Assembly (NCBI GenBank): GCA_020725195.1
Contig: DYFL01000016.1
Coordinates: 1 to 46,228, forward strand
Direction: 5' to 3'
Length of the DNA: 46,228 bases
From: Hydrogenophilus sp.
GTDB lineage: Bacteria > Pseudomonadota > Gammaproteobacteria > Burkholderiales > Thiobacillaceae
Shown: piece after piece, positions 44,296 to 46,228 of the stretch
Numbering within the stretch: the first letter of the stretch is position 1
Layout of the letters: the number at the start of each line of letters is the position of its first letter
Notes under the pieces: model-generated
Told to the model about the DNA's origin: nothing
What the model saw: only the letters and a program-made list of their open reading frames with translations
Databases searched by the model: none
Made by a program: the position numbers and the translations under genes

Positions 44296-45324
44296 ATGAT
44301 CAAGGCAGGCATCGTCGGCGGCACCGGCTACACGGGGGTGGAACTCCTGCGGCTGCTCGCCCAGCACCCCGAGGTGGAACCGGTGGCCATCACCTCGCGC
44401 AAGGAGGCCGGCATGCCGGTGGCCGACATGTTCCCCAGCCTGCGCGGGCGGGTGGAGCTGGCCTTCAGCACGCCGGACGAGGCGCCGCTGAAGAGCTGCG
44501 ACGTGGTCTTCTTCGCCACCCCCAACGGCGTGGCCATGCAGCAGACCCGCGAGCTGCTCGACGCCGGCGTCAAGGTCATCGACCTCGCGGCAGACTTCCG
44601 CATCCAGGACGTGGCCGAATGGTCCCGCTGGTACGGCATGGAGCACGCCTGCCCCGACCTCGTGGCCGAGGCCGTGTACGGCCTGCCCGAGATCAACCGC
44701 GAGGCCATCCGCAAGGCGCGCCTCGTCGCCAACCCCGGCTGCTATCCCACCGCGGTGCAGCTGGGCTTCCTGCCGCTCGTCGAGGCCGGCGTGGTGGACA
44801 CCTCCTGGCTCGTCGCCGACTGCAAGTCGGGGGTGTCCGGCGCCGGGCGCAAGGCCGAGACCCATATCCTCTACGCCGAGGCCAGCGACTCCTTCCGCGC
44901 CTACGCCGTGCCGGGCCACCGCCACTGGCCCGAGATCCGCCAGGGCCTGGGCCGCATGGCAGGCCGGGACGTGGGGCTCACCTTCGTGCCCCACCTCACC
45001 CCCATGATCCGCGGCATCCACGCCACGCTCTACGCCCGGCTGACCCAGGAGGTGGACCTGCAGGCGCTGTACGAGGCGCGCTACGCCGACGAGTACTTCG
45101 TCGACGTGCTGCCGGCCAAGGCGCACCCGGAGACGCGTTCGGTGCGCTCGGTCAACCTCTGCCGCATGGCCGTGCACCGGCCGCAGGGGGGCGACACCGT
45201 GGTGGTGCTCTCGGTGATCGACAACCTGGTCAAGGGCGCCTCCGGCCAGGCCGTGCAGAACATGAACCTGATGTTCGGCCTGGATGAGCAGATGGGTCTG
45301 ACCCAGATCGCCGTCTCGCCTTGA
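44296..45324 (+). CDS. argC: N-acetyl-gamma-glutamyl-phosphate reductase
   Basis: Third step of arginine synthesis: NADPH-dependent reduction of N-acetylglutamyl phosphate. 342 residues, with [28 protein letters not shown] (Rossmann), the catalytic Cys in [16 protein letters not shown], and [13 protein letters not shown] with the catalytic His. ATG 44296 follows GAAAGGTAGAGAC. It stands alone after the rpsI terminator, the common rplM-rpsI-argC-erpA order in betaproteobacteria. Confidence 0.97.
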   Translation: MIKAGIVGGTGYTGVELLRLLAQHPEVEPVAITSRKEAGMPVADMFPSLRGRVELAFSTPDEAPLKSCDVVFFATPNGVAMQQTRELLDAGVKVIDLAADFRIQDVAEWSRWYGMEHACPDLVAEAVYGLPEINREAIRKARLVANPGCYPTAVQLGFLPLVEAGVVDTSWLVADCKSGVSGAGRKAETHILYAEASDSFRAYAVPGHRHWPEIRQGLGRMAGRDVGLTFVPHLTPMIRGIHATLYARLTQEVDLQALYEARYADEYFVDVLPAKAHPETRSVRSVNLCRMAVHRPQGGDTVVVLSVIDNLVKGASGQAVQNMNLMFGLDEQMGLTQIAVSP

Positions 45325-45358
45325 ACCTCCGGGCCCCGAACCCATATCGGAGGCATGG

Positions 45359-45387
45359 TTGACGGGAACTTTACCCGCCCCAATAAT
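45359..45387 (+). promoter_or_regulatory. Promoter of erpA
   Basis: TTGACG (45359-45364), 17-bp spacer, AATAAT (45382-45387), 37 bp before the erpA ATG. AAAGGAG, a good ribosome site, lies at 45412-45418. Confidence 0.6.
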
Positions 45388-45424
45388 GCCTACGTTGCAA
45401 TCGGTTTTTTAAAGGAGTCTCGCG

Positions 45425-45772
45425 ATGAATGCCGCGACCGAAATGTCCCCCCTGGTTTTCACCGACAGCGCTGCCAACAAGGTCAAGTCGCTCATCGAGG
45501 AAGAGGGCAACCCCGACCTGAAGCTGCGCGTGTTCGTGAACGGCGGCGGCTGCTCCGGCTTCCAGTACGGCTTCACCTTCGACGAGGCGGTGAACGAGGA
45601 CGACACCGTGCTGGAGAAGAACGGCGTCACCCTGCTGATCGATCCCATGAGCCTGCAGTACATGGTCGGCGCCGAGATCGACTACAGCGAAGGCCTGGAA
45701 GGCGCCCAGTTCGTGATCAGGAACCCCAACGCCGTGTCCACCTGCGGCTGCGGCTCTTCCTTCTCGGCCTGA
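45425..45772 (+). CDS. erpA: Iron-sulfur cluster insertion protein ErpA
   Basis: A-type carrier that delivers Fe-S clusters to apo-enzymes; 115 residues. The three conserved cysteines are in [12 protein letters not shown] and STCGCGSSF. The N-terminus [30 protein letters not shown] is typical. It has a good SD and its own promoter, with a terminator directly behind. Confidence 0.97.
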   Translation: MNAATEMSPLVFTDSAANKVKSLIEEEGNPDLKLRVFVNGGGCSGFQYGFTFDEAVNEDDTVLEKNGVTLLIDPMSLQYMVGAEIDYSEGLEGAQFVIRNPNAVSTCGCGSSFSA

Positions 45773-45790
45773 GCGGGAACGGATTGAAAG

Positions 45791-45815
45791 AAAGGCGGCG
45801 CAAGCCGCCTTTTTT
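45791..45815 (+). terminator. Rho-independent terminator after erpA
   Basis: AAAGGCGGC-GCAA-GCCGCCTTT followed by TTT: 9-bp stem with a T tract, 19 bp after the erpA stop and 13 bp before the yacG ATG. Confidence 0.88.
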
Positions 45816-45827
45816 CTTTGATTCAGG

Positions 45828-46025
45828 ATGAAGCAGAAATACCGCACCGTCACCTGCCCCACCTGCGGCAAGGCCGTGGAGTGGCGGCCGGAGAACAAGT
45901 TCAAGCCCTTCTGCAGCGAGCGCTGCAGGCTCATCGACCTGGGGGAATGGGCCGCGGAGAAATACCGCGTCGCGGCCGAGGACGAACCCCTGAGCGGGGA
46001 GGCCGGAGCCGGTCGCCCCGAGTGA
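45828..46025 (+). CDS. yacG: DNA gyrase inhibitor YacG
   Basis: Small zinc protein of 65 residues that binds GyrB and blocks DNA binding by gyrase in E. coli. The zinc site CPTCGK ... [20 protein letters not shown] is complete: two Cys in CxxC and two in CxxxC. It begins [19 protein letters not shown]. Its short leader lies directly after the erpA terminator; a separate promoter is not apparent. Confidence 0.92.
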   Translation: MKQKYRTVTCPTCGKAVEWRPENKFKPFCSERCRLIDLGEWAAEKYRVAAEDEPLSGEAGAGRPE

Positions 46026-46032
46026 GTGCTAG

Positions 46033-46228
46033 CTAGCGGGTGAGCGTCTGCACGCCTTCGGGCGTGCCCATGAGGCAGACGTCGGCGCCGCGGCGGGCGA
46101 ACAGCCCGTTGGTGACCACGCCGACGATCTGGTTGATCTCGCCCTCCAGGGCGACGGGGTCCAGGATGTGGAGGCCGTGCACGTCGAGGATGACGTTGCC
46201 GTTGTCGGTGGTGAAGCCGGCGCGCAGC
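46033..46228 (-). CDS. rpiA: Ribose-5-phosphate isomerase A (3' end)
   Basis: C-terminal 65 codons of RpiA, running off the right edge. The reading frame gives [18 protein letters not shown], then [23 protein letters not shown], matching the family end that holds the phosphate-binding loop. RpiA interconverts ribose 5-phosphate and ribulose 5-phosphate; the product ribulose 5-phosphate also feeds KdsD. It is convergent with yacG across 7 bp; the end contains the palindrome GCTAGCTAGC (46028-46037). Confidence 0.92.
   Translation of the reverse strand, partial: LRAGFTTDNGNVILDVHGLHILDPVALEGEINQIVGVVTNGLFARRGADVCLMGTPEGVQTLTR

Overview
The window is high-GC chromosomal DNA from a betaproteobacterium, most likely an autotrophic or sulfur-linked lineage of the Nitrosomonadales/Rhodocyclales type. 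The main evidence is gene order. The run kefB-like antiporter, kdsD, kdsC, lptC, lptA, lptB, rpoN, hpf, ptsN, hprK, rapZ is typical of betaproteobacteria, which carry HprK where Escherichia coli does not. The runs rpoE-rseA-rseB-rseC-mucD-lepA-lepB-DUF4845-rnc-era-recO-pdxJ, rplU-rpmA-obgE-proB and rplM-rpsI-argC-erpA point the same way, as does a Coq7-type ubiquinone hydroxylase. The placement is inferred from synteny only. I found no rRNA, tRNA, prophage, transposase or CRISPR array.

Layout. Positions 1-2846 hold a periplasmic thioredoxin and a TolC-like/HlyD-like pair with no inner-membrane transporter. Positions 2847-5960 are the most accessory part: a 150-residue protein resembling half of a sulfur oxygenase reductase, its 3' end repeated twice more downstream in a 183-bp tandem array, a Y-family DNA polymerase behind a palindromic SOS-like box, and a V4R-domain protein behind an FNR-like box. 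Positions 5960-11561 carry proB, obgE, rpmA and rplU, an RDD membrane protein, and lptG/lptF, part of the LPS export machine completed by lptC/A/B further on. Positions 11659-17183 hold pepA, a YjgN-M48 peptidase pair and nadB.

Positions 17341-28334 form the envelope-stress and translation block. It runs from sigma-E with its anti-sigma factors and MucD protease, through LepA, signal peptidase, RNase III and Era, to RecO and PdxJ. Era carries four in-frame tandem copies of a hairpin-containing 66-bp repeat inside its GTPase domain. Positions 28490-38134 hold the antiporter, Kdo synthesis, Lpt, sigma-54 and nitrogen-PTS/HprK/RapZ genes. Positions 38131-43237 hold less characterised genes (NusG domain II, Gx transporter, UbiX-like, LON-domain, PNPOx-like, Coq7, DUF2322-like, OsmC-like, YdcF-like). 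Positions 43348-46228 hold rplM, rpsI, argC, erpA, yacG and the 3' end of rpiA.

The most unusual signal is in the repeats. REP-like palindromes, one bracketed by 16-bp direct repeats that include the kdsD start codon, lie in intergenic gaps. So do three copies of an element built from 'CAGATG' words in inverted arrangement and two G/C-word elements. The era insertion and the 3'-end cassettes at 2865-3343 show repeats of this sort entering or copying coding sequence.
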